A DNA stretch of 64,000 bases from Roseiarcus sp963741845 (GTDB taxonomy: Bacteria; Pseudomonadota; Alphaproteobacteria; Rhizobiales; Beijerinckiaceae): contig CAVUJV010000024.1 of assembly GCA_963741845.1 (NCBI GenBank), forward strand, positions 496,001 to 560,000, read 5' to 3'. Shown here piece by piece: positions 19,759 to 32,257 of this stretch (position 1 is the stretch's first letter; every line of letters starts with the position of its first letter). A model generated the notes under the pieces. It worked only from the letters and a program-made list of their open reading frames with translations. It was not told the origin of the DNA and did not search any database. Both the position numbers and the translations under genes were made by a program.

Positions 19759-20000
19759 CCATCCCCCCAATGATGGAGGGAGTGTTTACGTTTGTCAACA
19801 GATTGCTCCTCCCGCCGCCATCGCAGGCGTGACCCGCAGCGTCTTGTGGACATCAAGTCAATTGTTATCAACCGTACCAAACCGCATGGATCGCGAGCGC
19901 GGTTCTCGATTTCCATGAGAACGCATCGGGCAGCCGCGTGAACCGGCGATTGCGCGCGAAGGCGCCTCGCCTTTCCCGCGCCGGGGCATAGTGTCGCAGT

Positions 20001-20020
20001 AATCAATCAAACGATTGATT
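20001..20020. promoter_or_regulatory. Palindromic operator candidate for the TetR regulator
   Basis: AATCAATC, a 4-base spacer, then GATTGATT form a perfect inverted repeat 31 bases before the TetR ATG. TetR proteins bind such palindromes, so this is probably the site for autoregulation of the efflux operon. Confidence 0.6.
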
Positions 20021-20050
20021 GAGGCTGCGCCTCGCCCTATCCTCGGGGCC

Positions 20051-20752
20051 ATGTCCGCGCCTGAAATCCCCGCGCCCGAACCGCCTGCGCCCGAAAGCCT
20101 CGCGCCCTCGCGCTCCGACGCCACCCGCGCCGCCCTCGTTTCGGCGGCGCTCGACCTTTTCGGCGCAAAGGGTTTCGAGGCCGCCTCGACCCGCGAGATC
20201 GCGGCGGCGGCCGGCGCCAATATCGCGGCCATCGCCTATCATTTCGGCGGGAAGGAGGGCCTGCGCCTCGCCTGCGCCGACCTCGTCGCCGAGACGATCC
20301 AGCGGATCGCCGCGAATGCGAGCGCCGCCGCGGGCGAGCCCGAGGGCCTTACGCCTCCGCAAGCCCGCGCCGCGCTGGAGCGGCTCGCCGGCGCGATGGT
20401 CGAGGCCATTGTCGTGCAGGGCCAGGGGCGCACGCTCGCCCGTTTCGTGATGCGCGAGATGTTCGAGCCCTCCGAGGCCTTCGAGCGGCTCTATGGCGCC
20501 TTCGGCCCCCTTCATGCCCGCGCCTGCGCGGTCTGGGCGCGGGCGACGGGGGCGGAGGCCGGGAGCGAAGCGACGCGGCTCGCCGTCTTCGCGATGCTGG
20601 CCCAGATCGTCTATTTCCGCATCGCGCGGCCGGCCGTCCTCAGGCGCATGGAATGGAAGGACATCGGCGCGCGCGAGGGCGAGGCGATCCGCCGCGCCGT
20701 CGTCGGCAACCTCGCCGCCGCGCTCGACCGGGCGGGGAGGGCGGGCCCGTGA
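20051..20752 (+). CDS. TetR-family regulator, CecR/YbiH type
   Basis: A 233-residue repressor. The HTH lies at about residues 28-72 (DATRAALVSAALDLFGAKGF then STREIAAAAGANIAAIAYHF). The C-terminal part is of the CecR (DUF1956) type, with ALERLAGAMVEAI and FVMREMFEPSEAFERLY. ATG 20051 was chosen; a TTG at 20015 would place the likely operator inside the gene. Its stop overlaps the GTG of the HlyD gene by four bases. As in the E. coli cecR-ybhGFSR operon, it likely represses the adjoining exporter in response to a small molecule. Confidence 0.85.
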   Translation: MSAPEIPAPEPPAPESLAPSRSDATRAALVSAALDLFGAKGFEAASTREIAAAAGANIAAIAYHFGGKEGLRLACADLVAETIQRIAANASAAAGEPEGLTPPQARAALERLAGAMVEAIVVQGQGRTLARFVMREMFEPSEAFERLYGAFGPLHARACAVWARATGAEAGSEATRLAVFAMLAQIVYFRIARPAVLRRMEWKDIGAREGEAIRRAVVGNLAAALDRAGRAGP

Positions 20753-21711
20753 TCCTCGAAATGATCTGCGGCGTGACGCTGCTCGCGAAGATCCTGCCCT
20801 TCTGCGCGCCGCCGGCCAACATTGCGGTCGGCTATATCGAGGGCGAATATGTGGACATCGCGCCGATCGACGTCGCCCGCATCACCACCGAATATGTGCG
20901 GCGCGGCGACGTCCTGAAGATGGGCGATCGGGTCGCCACGCTCGAAACGACCGACGCGGACATCGCCGTGCACAACGCCGAGGCGGCGCTCAGCCAGGCG
21001 CATGCGGAGCTCGCCAATATCCTCTACGGCAAGCGGCCCGAGGAGATCGCCGCCATCGCCGCCGACCTCGCGGCCGCCGAGGTGCAGCAGCAGGACGCAG
21101 GCCGCACGCTCGCGCGCCGGAAGGAGCTGAACGCGCGCGGCTTCGCCGCCCAGGCCGAGCTCGACGCCGCCCAGACGGCCTATGACGTCGCCGTCTCGCG
21201 GGCGCTCCAGCTCACCGCCAATCTCGCGGTGGCGAAGCTTCCCGCGCGCGACGACGAAATTCGCGCCGCCCGCGACAAGGTGGATCAGGCCTCGGCCGCG
21301 CTCGACAACGCCCGCTGGCGGCTCGGCCAGCGCCAGCTCGTGGCGCCGGCGGACGGTTATGTGTCGGACATCATCCGGCGCGTCGGCGATGTGGCCGGGC
21401 CTTCCGCGCCGGTCGTGTCGTTCCTTCCCCGTCATGCGGTGAAGGTGAAGGTCTATGTGCCGGAGGCGGAGCTGTCCTCGCTCTCGCTCGGCCAGGTTCT
21501 CAACCTCCGCTGCGACGGTTGCGAGCCGGGGCTGACGGCGGGCATCACCTATATCGCGCGCGAAGCGGAATTCACGCCGCCCGTCATCTATTCGCGCGAG
21601 AACCGGCAGACGCTCGTCTATCTCGTCGAAGCGCGCGCGGCCGCCGACAAGCCGCTGCGCCTGCAGCCGGGGCAGATCGTCGACGTCGATCTGCCGGGCC
21701 CACGCTCATGA
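20749..21711 (+). CDS. HlyD-family membrane fusion protein (YbhG-like)
   Basis: Periplasmic adaptor of an ABC efflux pump. 320 residues from GTG 20749 (GTGA overlap with the TetR stop). A hydrophobic N-terminal anchor (ICGVTLLAKILPFCAPPA) precedes a lipoyl half (GDVLKMGDRVATLETTDADIA), a helical hairpin (about 85-180, rich in AEAALSQAHAEL and AARDKVDQASAALDNARW) and the second lipoyl and barrel part (LVAPADGYVSDIIRRVGDVA). It overlaps the ABC gene by ATGA. Confidence 0.85.
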   Translation: MILEMICGVTLLAKILPFCAPPANIAVGYIEGEYVDIAPIDVARITTEYVRRGDVLKMGDRVATLETTDADIAVHNAEAALSQAHAELANILYGKRPEEIAAIAADLAAAEVQQQDAGRTLARRKELNARGFAAQAELDAAQTAYDVAVSRALQLTANLAVAKLPARDDEIRAARDKVDQASAALDNARWRLGQRQLVAPADGYVSDIIRRVGDVAGPSAPVVSFLPRHAVKVKVYVPEAELSSLSLGQVLNLRCDGCEPGLTAGITYIAREAEFTPPVIYSRENRQTLVYLVEARAAADKPLRLQPGQIVDVDLPGPRS

Positions 21712-22646
21712 ACGTCATCGACGTCAGAAATCTCACGAAGCGCTTCGGCGACGCGACGGCCGTCGATCATATCTCGCTCGCCGTGGGCGCCGGCGAAATC
21801 GTGGGCTTCCTCGGGCCGAACGGGTCCGGCAAGACGACGACCATCCGCATGATCTGCGGCCTTCTGACGCCGAGCGACGGCGAGGGGACCGTGCTCGGCT
21901 ACGACGTCATCCGCGAGAGCCGCAGCATCAAGGCCGAGGTCGGCTACATGACGCAGCGGTTCTCGTTCTACGAGGACCTGACGATCGAGGAAAATCTGCT
22001 CTTCGTCGCGCGGCTCTACGATCTCAGGCCCCGCCGCGCGATCGTCGACGAAACGCTGGCCGATCTGGGGCTGACCGCCCGGCGCCATCAGCTGGCGGGG
22101 ACGCTCTCGGGCGGCTGGAAGCAGCGGCTGGCGCTCGCCGCCTGCATCATGCACCGGCCGAAGCTGCTGCTGCTCGACGAGCCGACCGCGGGCGTCGATC
22201 CGAAGGCGCGGCGCGAGTTCTGGGACGAGATCCACCGCCGCGCCGCCGAAGGGCTCACCGTGCTCGTTTCGACCCATTACATGGACGAAGCCGAGCGGTG
22301 CCATCGCATCAGCTACATCTCCTACGGGCGGATGCTCGCGACCGGAACGGTCGAGGAGGTGGTGCGCCAGTCCGGCCTTCACACTTTCGTCGTGCGTGGC
22401 CACGGCGGCGAATCGGTGAAGAACGATCTGCTCGCCCTCGACGCGGTGAGCCAGGTCGCGCCCTTCGGCGCGACGCTGCATGTCGTGGGCCTCGATCAGG
22501 CGAAGCTCGCGAGCGAGCTTGGCGAATACGCCGCCGCGCATGGGCTCGCAATCGCGCCGGACCAGACGAGCCTCGAGGACGTCTTCATCCACTTCATGAG
22601 CGCCGAAGCGAATGCGCATGGCGCGCCCTCCGCGAGGGGCCCGTGA
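21708..22646 (+). CDS. ABC exporter ATP-binding protein (YbhF-like, single ATPase domain)
   Basis: ATPase of the efflux pump, 312 residues. Walker A is GPNGSGKTTTIRM (about 39-51), the signature LSGGWKQRLALA, and Walker B LLLLDEPTAGVD followed by an H-loop in VLVSTHYMDEAE. E. coli YbhF carries two fused ATPase domains; this protein has one, so a homodimer is expected. ATG 21708 overlaps the HlyD stop and the 3' end overlaps the permease GTG. Confidence 0.9.
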   Translation: MNVIDVRNLTKRFGDATAVDHISLAVGAGEIVGFLGPNGSGKTTTIRMICGLLTPSDGEGTVLGYDVIRESRSIKAEVGYMTQRFSFYEDLTIEENLLFVARLYDLRPRRAIVDETLADLGLTARRHQLAGTLSGGWKQRLALAACIMHRPKLLLLDEPTAGVDPKARREFWDEIHRRAAEGLTVLVSTHYMDEAERCHRISYISYGRMLATGTVEEVVRQSGLHTFVVRGHGGESVKNDLLALDAVSQVAPFGATLHVVGLDQAKLASELGEYAAAHGLAIAPDQTSLEDVFIHFMSAEANAHGAPSARGP

Positions 22647-23776
22647 TCCGCCTGTTCTTCGTTCGCCTCGAAGCGATCCTGGCGAAGGAATTCGTGCAGA
22701 TGCGGCGCGACCGCGTCACCTTCGCGATGATGCTGGGCATCCCGATCATGCAGCTGATCCTCTTCGGCTACGCGATCAACACGGACCCGAAGCGGCTCGA
22801 CGCCGCGCTGCTGGCGCTCGGACAGGACCATTATTCGCGCGCCATCGTCTCGGCGCTGGAGGTCAGCAACTATTATCGCTTCGTCGCGCGCCCGAAGACC
22901 GGCGCCGAGGCGGAGGCGCTGATCCAGAAGGGCGACGTGTCCTTCCTCGTCATCATCCCGAGCGATTTCGGGGTGCGCGTCGATCGCGGCGACAAGCCGC
23001 AGATTCTCGTCGAGGCCGACGCCACCGATCCCGCCGCCGCGAGCAACGCCATAGGGGCGCTCGGCGAACTGGCCCAGCGCGCGCTCGTGCGCGAGCAGGG
23101 CCGCGAGCTGGAGACGGCGGAAACGCAGGACCAGCAGCTCAACATCGTCATCCACAAGCGCTACAATCCCGAAGGCGTCTCGCAATTCTTCATCGTCCCG
23201 GGCCTGCTCGGCGTCATCCTGCAGATGACCATGACGATCATGACCTCGGTCGCGCTGACGCGCGAGATCGAGCGCGGCACGATGGAGAACCTGCTCGCGA
23301 TGCCGGCCAACGGCTCCGAGATCATGCTCGGCAAGGTGCTGCCCTTCTTCTTCGTCGGCGCCGTGCAGGTGGCGGTGATTCTGGCGGCGGCGAGGCTCCT
23401 CTTCGGCGTGCCGTTCGTGGGCTCGCTCACGATGCTGCTGACCGGCGTGCTCGTGTTCGTGCTCGCGATGGTGCTGATCGGCTACGCGTTCTCGACCTTC
23501 GCCCGCTCGCAGATGCAGGCGATGCAGCTCACCTTCTTCTTTCTGCTGCCCTCGATCCTGCTCTCGGGCTTCATGTTCCCGTTCGACGGGATGCCGCTGT
23601 GGGCGCAGGGTCTCGGCAACCTTCTGCCGATGACGCATTTCCTGCGCGTCGTGCGCGCGATCATGCTGAAGGGCGCGAACTGGAGCGAGATCGGCTTCGA
23701 GTTCACGATGCTCTGCCTCTTCGTGCCGGCGTTCATGATCGTGGCGCTGCTGCGGTTCCGGCGGACGCTGGATTGA
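22643..23776 (+). CDS. ABC-2 type permease (YbhS/YbhR-like)
   Basis: Membrane component of the efflux pump, 377 residues. One N-terminal membrane segment (MLGIPIMQLILFGYAI) is followed by a large periplasmic domain (about 50-170) and five or so more helices, including LLGVILQMTMTIMTSVAL and the ABC-2 family segment EIERGTMENLLAMP. GTG 22643 overlaps the ATPase stop. Only one permease is present where E. coli has two. Confidence 0.88.
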   Translation: MIRLFFVRLEAILAKEFVQMRRDRVTFAMMLGIPIMQLILFGYAINTDPKRLDAALLALGQDHYSRAIVSALEVSNYYRFVARPKTGAEAEALIQKGDVSFLVIIPSDFGVRVDRGDKPQILVEADATDPAAASNAIGALGELAQRALVREQGRELETAETQDQQLNIVIHKRYNPEGVSQFFIVPGLLGVILQMTMTIMTSVALTREIERGTMENLLAMPANGSEIMLGKVLPFFFVGAVQVAVILAAARLLFGVPFVGSLTMLLTGVLVFVLAMVLIGYAFSTFARSQMQAMQLTFFFLLPSILLSGFMFPFDGMPLWAQGLGNLLPMTHFLRVVRAIMLKGANWSEIGFEFTMLCLFVPAFMIVALLRFRRTLD

Positions 23777-23820
23777 GGCGCGCCGTGACTGCCGACGGCG
23801 CTTCTGGCAAAGAGCCGGCG

Positions 23821-24348
23821 ATGCCTGACCGACTCTCCCGCCTCCGCGTCCGCGCCGCGCCCATGAACCGCGCGCAAGGCTGGCTCACGGCCGGGCCGTT
23901 CCGCATCCGCTGCGCGCTCGGGCCCGCGGGGATCGTGCGGGCGAAGCGCGAGGGCGACGGCGGCACGCCGGCCGGGCGCTACCCGATCCTCTGGGGCTAT
24001 TTCCGCCCGGACCGGAAGCGGCCGCAGGCCGGCGGCGTTCCGCTGAAGTCGATGCGGCGCGATCAGGGCTGGTGCGAGGACCCGAAGAGCCCGCGCTACA
24101 ACCGTCCCGTGCGCCTGCCCGCCGCCGATTGCACCGACCGCATGTGGCGCGACGACGGCCTCTACGATCTGACCTTCGTGCTCGACCAGAATTTCTCGCG
24201 CCGCGCGAAGGGCAGGGGCAGCGCCATCTTCTTCCATCTCGCGCGCCCGGGCCTGACGCCGACCGCCGGCTGCGTCGCCATTTCGGCAGCCGACATGCGA
24301 AAGCTCGCGCCGCGCCTCGCGCGCGGGGCCGTGATGGAGATCGGGTGA
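23821..24348 (+). CDS. L,D-transpeptidase family (YkuD) protein
   Basis: A 175-residue YkuD-domain protein that would form or trim 3-3 cross-links or attach proteins in peptidoglycan. The catalytic motif is FFHLARPGLTPTAGCVAIS, with His and the nucleophile Cys. KREGDGGTPAGRYPI is the usual upstream signature. No signal peptide is visible at the chosen ATG 23821, as in other short YkuD proteins of this group. 44 bases after the permease. Confidence 0.85.
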   Translation: MPDRLSRLRVRAAPMNRAQGWLTAGPFRIRCALGPAGIVRAKREGDGGTPAGRYPILWGYFRPDRKRPQAGGVPLKSMRRDQGWCEDPKSPRYNRPVRLPAADCTDRMWRDDGLYDLTFVLDQNFSRRAKGRGSAIFFHLARPGLTPTAGCVAISAADMRKLAPRLARGAVMEIG

Positions 24349-24380
24349 GCCTCGGCGCGCACGCTCCTCCTCAGGCTGCT

Positions 24381-26144
24381 ATGTTCATGCCTTACCCAAC
24401 CCGAGACCGGTCCGCCTTGAAAATTCTCCGCGTCCTCTTCGCCCTTATTGCCTTCTTTCCCGTCGCCGCGCTCGGCGATCCGCTGCCGCCCGTCTCGCCC
24501 TACGCCACGGCGCTGCCGGTCGTGGCGAAGCATGGCATGGTCGTCACGCAGAACGCGACGGCCTCGCGGGTCGGGCTCGAAGTGCTGCGGCTCGGCGGCA
24601 ACGCGGTGGACGCCGCGGTCGCGGTCGGCTTCGCGCTCGCGGTGACGCTGCCGCGCGCCGGAAACATCGGCGGCGGCGGGTTCATGCTCGTTCATCGCGC
24701 AAGCGACGGCAAAACCACCGCGATCGACTATCGCGAAACCGCGCCGGCGGCGACGACGAAGGACGTGTTCCTCGACGCCAATGGCGAGGCCGATCCGTTC
24801 AAGTCGCGCTTCTCCGGCCTCGCGGTCGGCGTGCCGGGGACGGTGGCGGGCCTGGAGCTCGCGTGGCGCAAATATGGCTCGGGCCGGTTCACCTTCGGCG
24901 AACTCGTCGCGCCCGCGATCGCGCTCGCCCGGCAAGGGCTGACGGTCGATCAGGACCTCGCCGATTCGCTGCAATGGGCGCAGCCCATGCTCGCCCGGCA
25001 TCCGTCGTCGGCGCATATCTTTCTGAAGCCGGACGGCTCCGTTCCCGAGGTCGGCGCCCATATCGCGCTCGACGATCTGGCGGCGACGCTCGCAACCATC
25101 GCGCGGGAGGGCGCGGCGGGCTTCTACGAAGGCCCCGTCGCGCGGAAGATCGCCGACGCGGTGCAGGCGGCCGGCGGGCGGATGACGACGGCCGATCTTG
25201 CGAATTATCGCGCCGTCGAGCGGGCGCCGGTCGGCGGGACCTATCGCGGCCACACGATCGTCTCGATGCCGCCGCCATCCTCGGGCGGCGCGCATGTCGT
25301 GGAGATCCTCAACATCCTCGAAGGCTATCCGCTCGCGGAATGGGGCCTGAACTCGGCCGCCACGATCCACGCCATGGCGGAGGCGGAAAAGCTTGCCTAC
25401 GCCGATCGCGAGGCCTGGCTCGGCGATCCGGATTTCGTGAAGGTTCCGCTCAAGGGCCTCGTCTCGAAGCCTTACGCCAATTCGCTGCGCGCGAAGATTT
25501 CGCCGGACAAGGCCCGTCCCGCGGCCGACATTCGCCCCGGCGAGCCGCAGCGCTACGAGAGCGACCAGACGACGCATTTTTCGATCGTCGACGGCGATGG
25601 GAACGCGGTGTCGAACACCTATACGCTGAACTTCTCCTATGGATCGGGCCTCGTGGCCGACGGCGCCGGCGTGCTGCTCAACAACGAGCTGGACGATTTC
25701 GCCGCCAAGCCGGGAGCGGCGAACGCCTATGGCCTCATGGGCGGCGACGCCAATGCGCCGGGCCCCTCGAAGCGGCCGCTCTCCTCGATGAGCCCGACCC
25801 TCGTGCTCGACGGGCAGGGCCATGTGGAGCTCGTCACCGGAAGCCCGGGCGGCTCGCGCATCATCACGACCGTCGTTCAGATCGTGTCGAACGTCATCGA
25901 CCACGGCCTCAATGTCGCCGAGGCCGAGAACGCGCCGCGCGTCCACGACCAGCTCTGGCCCGACGAAGTGCGCATCGAGCGCGGAATCTCGCCCGACACG
26001 GTGAAGCTCCTCGAAGCGATGGGCCACAAGGTGGTCCTGCGCGAAGCGATGGGCTCGGCCAATACGATCGCCCGCGCGCCGGACGGGACGCTCACCGGCG
26101 CCTCCGACCTCAGGCAGCGCGGAACGCTGGCGGCGGGATATTGA
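24381..26144 (+). CDS. ggt: Gamma-glutamyltransferase
   Basis: Periplasmic N-terminal nucleophile hydrolase that cleaves glutathione and transfers the gamma-glutamyl group. 587 residues with a signal peptide (ILRVLFALIAFFPVAALG). The autocleavage site is Q-T-T-H-F-S, making Thr397 the catalytic nucleophile of the small subunit. Other family segments are GGNAVDAAVAVGFALAV, PRAGNIGGGGFML and RPLSSMSPTLVL with SGG-like GSPGGSRIITTV. Frame intact. Confidence 0.94.
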   Translation: MFMPYPTRDRSALKILRVLFALIAFFPVAALGDPLPPVSPYATALPVVAKHGMVVTQNATASRVGLEVLRLGGNAVDAAVAVGFALAVTLPRAGNIGGGGFMLVHRASDGKTTAIDYRETAPAATTKDVFLDANGEADPFKSRFSGLAVGVPGTVAGLELAWRKYGSGRFTFGELVAPAIALARQGLTVDQDLADSLQWAQPMLARHPSSAHIFLKPDGSVPEVGAHIALDDLAATLATIAREGAAGFYEGPVARKIADAVQAAGGRMTTADLANYRAVERAPVGGTYRGHTIVSMPPPSSGGAHVVEILNILEGYPLAEWGLNSAATIHAMAEAEKLAYADREAWLGDPDFVKVPLKGLVSKPYANSLRAKISPDKARPAADIRPGEPQRYESDQTTHFSIVDGDGNAVSNTYTLNFSYGSGLVADGAGVLLNNELDDFAAKPGAANAYGLMGGDANAPGPSKRPLSSMSPTLVLDGQGHVELVTGSPGGSRIITTVVQIVSNVIDHGLNVAEAENAPRVHDQLWPDEVRIERGISPDTVKLLEAMGHKVVLREAMGSANTIARAPDGTLTGASDLRQRGTLAAGY

Positions 26145-26182
26145 GCGAACGCGCCGGGCGGAGTCGCAACTTCGACGAAGGC

Positions 26183-27136
26183 TCAGCGAACGACGATTTC
26201 GATCTCGGCCGAATCGGACAGCGGCGGGGTGGAACTGTCCGTGACCACGACGACGAACTTGCTCGTGGCCGCGGCGCCTGGCGTCCCGCTGATTGTTCCC
26301 GTGCCCGGGTCCAGGCTCAGGCCGGCGGGCAGGCCATGGCTCGCCCAGCGCAGGGGCGCCGTTCCCCCGCTCGCCTGGATTGCGACCGGGCTATAGGCGG
26401 CTCCGTGGTCGCCGGGGGGCATTTTCATCGACGAAATCCTCGGACCGCTGGCGCCGGTGAGCAATGCGAGCGTCTGTCGAAGCGCGAAGGTCAGATAGAG
26501 CCGCGTGACCAGATAGATGCCAAGGAATCCCAGCGCCGAATAATAGACGACGATGAGGGGCGTCAGCGTCGCGATCGTGACATCGCCGCTGAACGTGGTT
26601 CCGAGAGAACCGACCCAGTCGACGACCTTCCCGGCCTGAACGAGCGTCGCTCCGATCAGGAGCGTCGTGAGCCAGTCCGAAACGCGCTCGAGATTGGTGT
26701 TTGCGGCGAGCGCGGCCTGAGAGCTGGCGGCGGGTCCGCCTTCCGCCGCGGCGTTCGCCACCGCGACGCGGCTCGCCGGGTCGAGGGTCCTCGGTATGCC
26801 GAAAAGGAAGCCGAGCAGGGCGCCGGCCGCGGCGGATGCGAGTCCGATCAGCACCATGAGTCCGAAGGTTCGCCACGGCCCGGGAGCCCCTGCGGCGCCG
26901 GTCTGCCCGAAGCTCCACGCGAGGATCGCGGCCACGCCGACGAGCGCGAAGATGATGACCCAGGTTCCGATGATCAGCGTCGACGCGCCGACATTGGCCG
27001 CCTCCGCGTCGGCGTCCGATCCGTTCGCGCCTGCGCCCGGCCGGACATTGGCGATCAGCTTGCGAAAGTTCAGGAAGAGATAGGCCGCGGCGCCCGCGAC
27101 AATGACAATGAGAACCGTCAGAAACGTCCAGCTCAT
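26183..27136 (-). CDS. Multi-pass membrane protein with C-terminal putative Ig-like (He_PIG) domain
   Basis: A 317-residue protein not assigned to a pathway. Membrane segments are predicted at about 3-24, 53-76, 88-112, 157-172 and 190-214. Between them are the conserved-looking GALLGFLFGIPR and NTNLERVSDWLTTLLIGATL motifs, which occur in membrane proteins linked to bacterial YEATS-type systems (from memory, not checked). The last 90 residues form a putative-Ig repeat: SGGTAPLRWASHGLPAGLSL and GTGTISGTPGAAATSKFVV. Single gene, flanked by ggt (convergent) and a non-coding gap of 230 bases. Confidence 0.7.
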   Translation of the reverse strand: MSWTFLTVLIVIVAGAAAYLFLNFRKLIANVRPGAGANGSDADAEAANVGASTLIIGTWVIIFALVGVAAILAWSFGQTGAAGAPGPWRTFGLMVLIGLASAAAGALLGFLFGIPRTLDPASRVAVANAAAEGGPAASSQAALAANTNLERVSDWLTTLLIGATLVQAGKVVDWVGSLGTTFSGDVTIATLTPLIVVYYSALGFLGIYLVTRLYLTFALRQTLALLTGASGPRISSMKMPPGDHGAAYSPVAIQASGGTAPLRWASHGLPAGLSLDPGTGTISGTPGAAATSKFVVVVTDSSTPPLSDSAEIEIVVR

Positions 27137-27367
27137 GGGAACCCGCCCTCCCGACGCTACGCTTCAAAACATTTTGATCGGAGGACGGGAACGGCCCCCG
27201 AGCCTGCAAACCGTCTGAAGGAAAAACGCTCTCTCAAAAGTCCTCCGGCAAACCGCGCCGGCAGGATGGGCGCGAATAGTGGCGCCCTTTGATCCGGGCC
27301 TCAAGTCGCCCGGCAGGTTCGTCGCTGATCCCGGAGCGCGGCGCCTTCGCCGAGGGCGCGATTCAGC

Positions 27368-30271
<2,904 letters not shown>

Positions 30272-30472
30272 GGGTCCAATGTGGCGGATGGAGGCCTCCC
30301 CCGCAAGACTCGGCGAACACAACTTTCGTCACGGTAACGCGCGAATATGACGGTCCGTTGCAGGTGCGTAGCAATTTGCGCGCCATCCGGACTGCGGCGG
30401 CGCGCGAAACCGGACTTGCAGTCCGCGGCGCGCTGCGCCACTCATGGGGCCAATCAGGGCAGGGAGGATTCC

Positions 30473-31405
30473 ATGTATTTCGGTCAGCTTGAGGGAACGG
30501 GGCTCGTCGTTCTCGACCCGAGGTTCCGCGATTGCTTCGTGGGCTATATCCGGGTCGAACGGCTGTGGACCGGGGCGCGCTGGAGCGAGGGCCCGGTCTG
30601 GTTTCCAGCCGGCGGCTATCTCGTCTGGTCCGATATCCCCAACAATCGGATGCTGCGCTGGGTCGAATCGTCGGGCGAGGTTTCGGTTTTCCGCAAGCCG
30701 TCCAACAATTCCAACGGCAATACGATCGACAATCAGGGCCGGCTCGTGACCTGCGAGCATCTCACGCGGCGGGTCACGCGCACCGAGGTCGACGGCTCGA
30801 TCACCGTCATCGCCGACCGCTGGAAGGGCAAGCGGCTCAATTCGCCGAATGACGCCGTGGTGAAATCCGACGATTCGATCTGGTTCACCGATCCATCCTA
30901 CGGGATCGACTCGGACAACGAGGGCGACCGGGCCGAGACGGAGATCGGCGGCTGCTACGTCTATCGCGTCGATCCGTCGAGCGGCGAGGTCGAGAAGGTC
31001 ATCGACAATATGGTGCGTCCGAACGGCCTCGCTTTCTCGCCGGACGAAAGCCTCCTCTACGTCGCCGACACCGGCGCGACGCATGTGGAGAACGGCCCCC
31101 GCCACATCCGGCGCTACACCGTCTCCAAGAACGGCCGGAGCGTGAAGGGGGGAGAAATCTTCGCCGAACTGACCTCGGGCCTCTTCGACGGTTTCCGGGT
31201 CGACCGGAGCGGCCGCGTCTGGACGAGCACCGGCGAGGGCGTCAATTGCTACGACCCGGACGGGACGCTGATCGGCAGGATCCTCATCCCCGAGATCGTG
31301 GCGAATGTCACGTTCGGCGGGGCGAAGCGCAATCGCCTCTTCATCTGCGGCACGACTTCGCTCTATTCCATCATGCTGACGACCAACGGGTCCAAGCTCG
31401 GCTGA
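30473..31405 (+). CDS. SMP-30/gluconolactonase-like beta-propeller hydrolase
   Basis: A 310-residue six-bladed propeller lactonase, hydrolysing a sugar lactone or similar ester. Family residues are visible in LWTGARWSEGPVWFP (metal-binding Glu), NSNGNTIDNQGRL, KRLNSPNDAVVKSDDSIWFT and VRPNGLAFSPDESLLYVADT. ATG 30473 follows GGGAGGA. The dienelactone hydrolase gene starts 18 bases after the stop. Confidence 0.88.
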   Translation: MYFGQLEGTGLVVLDPRFRDCFVGYIRVERLWTGARWSEGPVWFPAGGYLVWSDIPNNRMLRWVESSGEVSVFRKPSNNSNGNTIDNQGRLVTCEHLTRRVTRTEVDGSITVIADRWKGKRLNSPNDAVVKSDDSIWFTDPSYGIDSDNEGDRAETEIGGCYVYRVDPSSGEVEKVIDNMVRPNGLAFSPDESLLYVADTGATHVENGPRHIRRYTVSKNGRSVKGGEIFAELTSGLFDGFRVDRSGRVWTSTGEGVNCYDPDGTLIGRILIPEIVANVTFGGAKRNRLFICGTTSLYSIMLTTNGSKLG

Positions 31406-31423
31406 GTCTCAAGGGAGCCTTTC

Positions 31424-32098
31424 ATGGGTACGATGATCGCGTTCAAGCGCCCGGACGGCGCGGACGCCGCGGGCTATCTCGCCAATGCCGCCCGGGGCGA
31501 CGCCCCGGGTCTCGTCGTGATCCAGGAATGGTGGGGCCTGCAGGAGCAGGTGAAGGCGATGTGCGACCGGTTCGCGCTCGCCGGCTTCGACGCGCTCGCG
31601 CCCGATCTCTACCGCGGCGTCGTCGTCCCCTATCACGACGCGGAAGCGGCCGGGAAGGAGATGTCGTCGCTGAATTTCATCGACGCGACCGAGCAGACCG
31701 TTCGCGGCGCCGCGCAATTTCTCAGGCGCAACGGCGCCAAAGTCGGCCTCACGGGTTTCTGCATGGGCGGGGCGGTCACGATCATCGGAGCGGCGCGGAT
31801 TCCGGAACTGTCCGCGGCGGTCGCCTTCTACGGGCTCCCGCCCGAGGCGGCCGCGCGGCCCTCGGACGTGAAAGTGCCCCTCCAGGGCCACTTCGCCAAC
31901 AAGGACGATTACGTGACGCCCGCCGCCGTCGACGCGTTCGAGAAGGGTCTGAAAGCGGCGGGCAAGGAGCACGAGTTCTTCCGCTACGACGCCGACCACG
32001 CTTTCGCGAACGAGCAGCGGATGGCGGTGCATGACCGCGAGGCTTCGGAACTCGCCTGGGGCCGCGCAATCGCGTTCTTCAGGAAGCACCTTCAATAG
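31424..32098 (+). CDS. Dienelactone hydrolase family protein
   Basis: A 224-residue alpha/beta hydrolase. The nucleophile elbow is GFCMGG (Cys nucleophile, as in dienelactone hydrolase) and the catalytic His lies in DADHAFAN. VVIQEWWGL is the typical N-terminal segment. Substrate unknown; possibly paired with the SMP-30 lactonase in one operon. Confidence 0.9.
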   Translation: MGTMIAFKRPDGADAAGYLANAARGDAPGLVVIQEWWGLQEQVKAMCDRFALAGFDALAPDLYRGVVVPYHDAEAAGKEMSSLNFIDATEQTVRGAAQFLRRNGAKVGLTGFCMGGAVTIIGAARIPELSAAVAFYGLPPEAAARPSDVKVPLQGHFANKDDYVTPAAVDAFEKGLKAAGKEHEFFRYDADHAFANEQRMAVHDREASELAWGRAIAFFRKHLQ

Positions 32099-32257
32099 GG
32101 CAACGGTTCCGCGCGAGGCGGTTTCGGCGGCCTGTCGCGTCTCGGCAGCCCCGGGGCCAATCGCCGCAGGGGCTCGCGGCCGGAAGCGACTGCGCCCAAA
32201 TTTGCGTCATGGTCCGGGCGCCTGGAGCCTCGGGTCAGTCCAGATCGGGAGCTGCCG

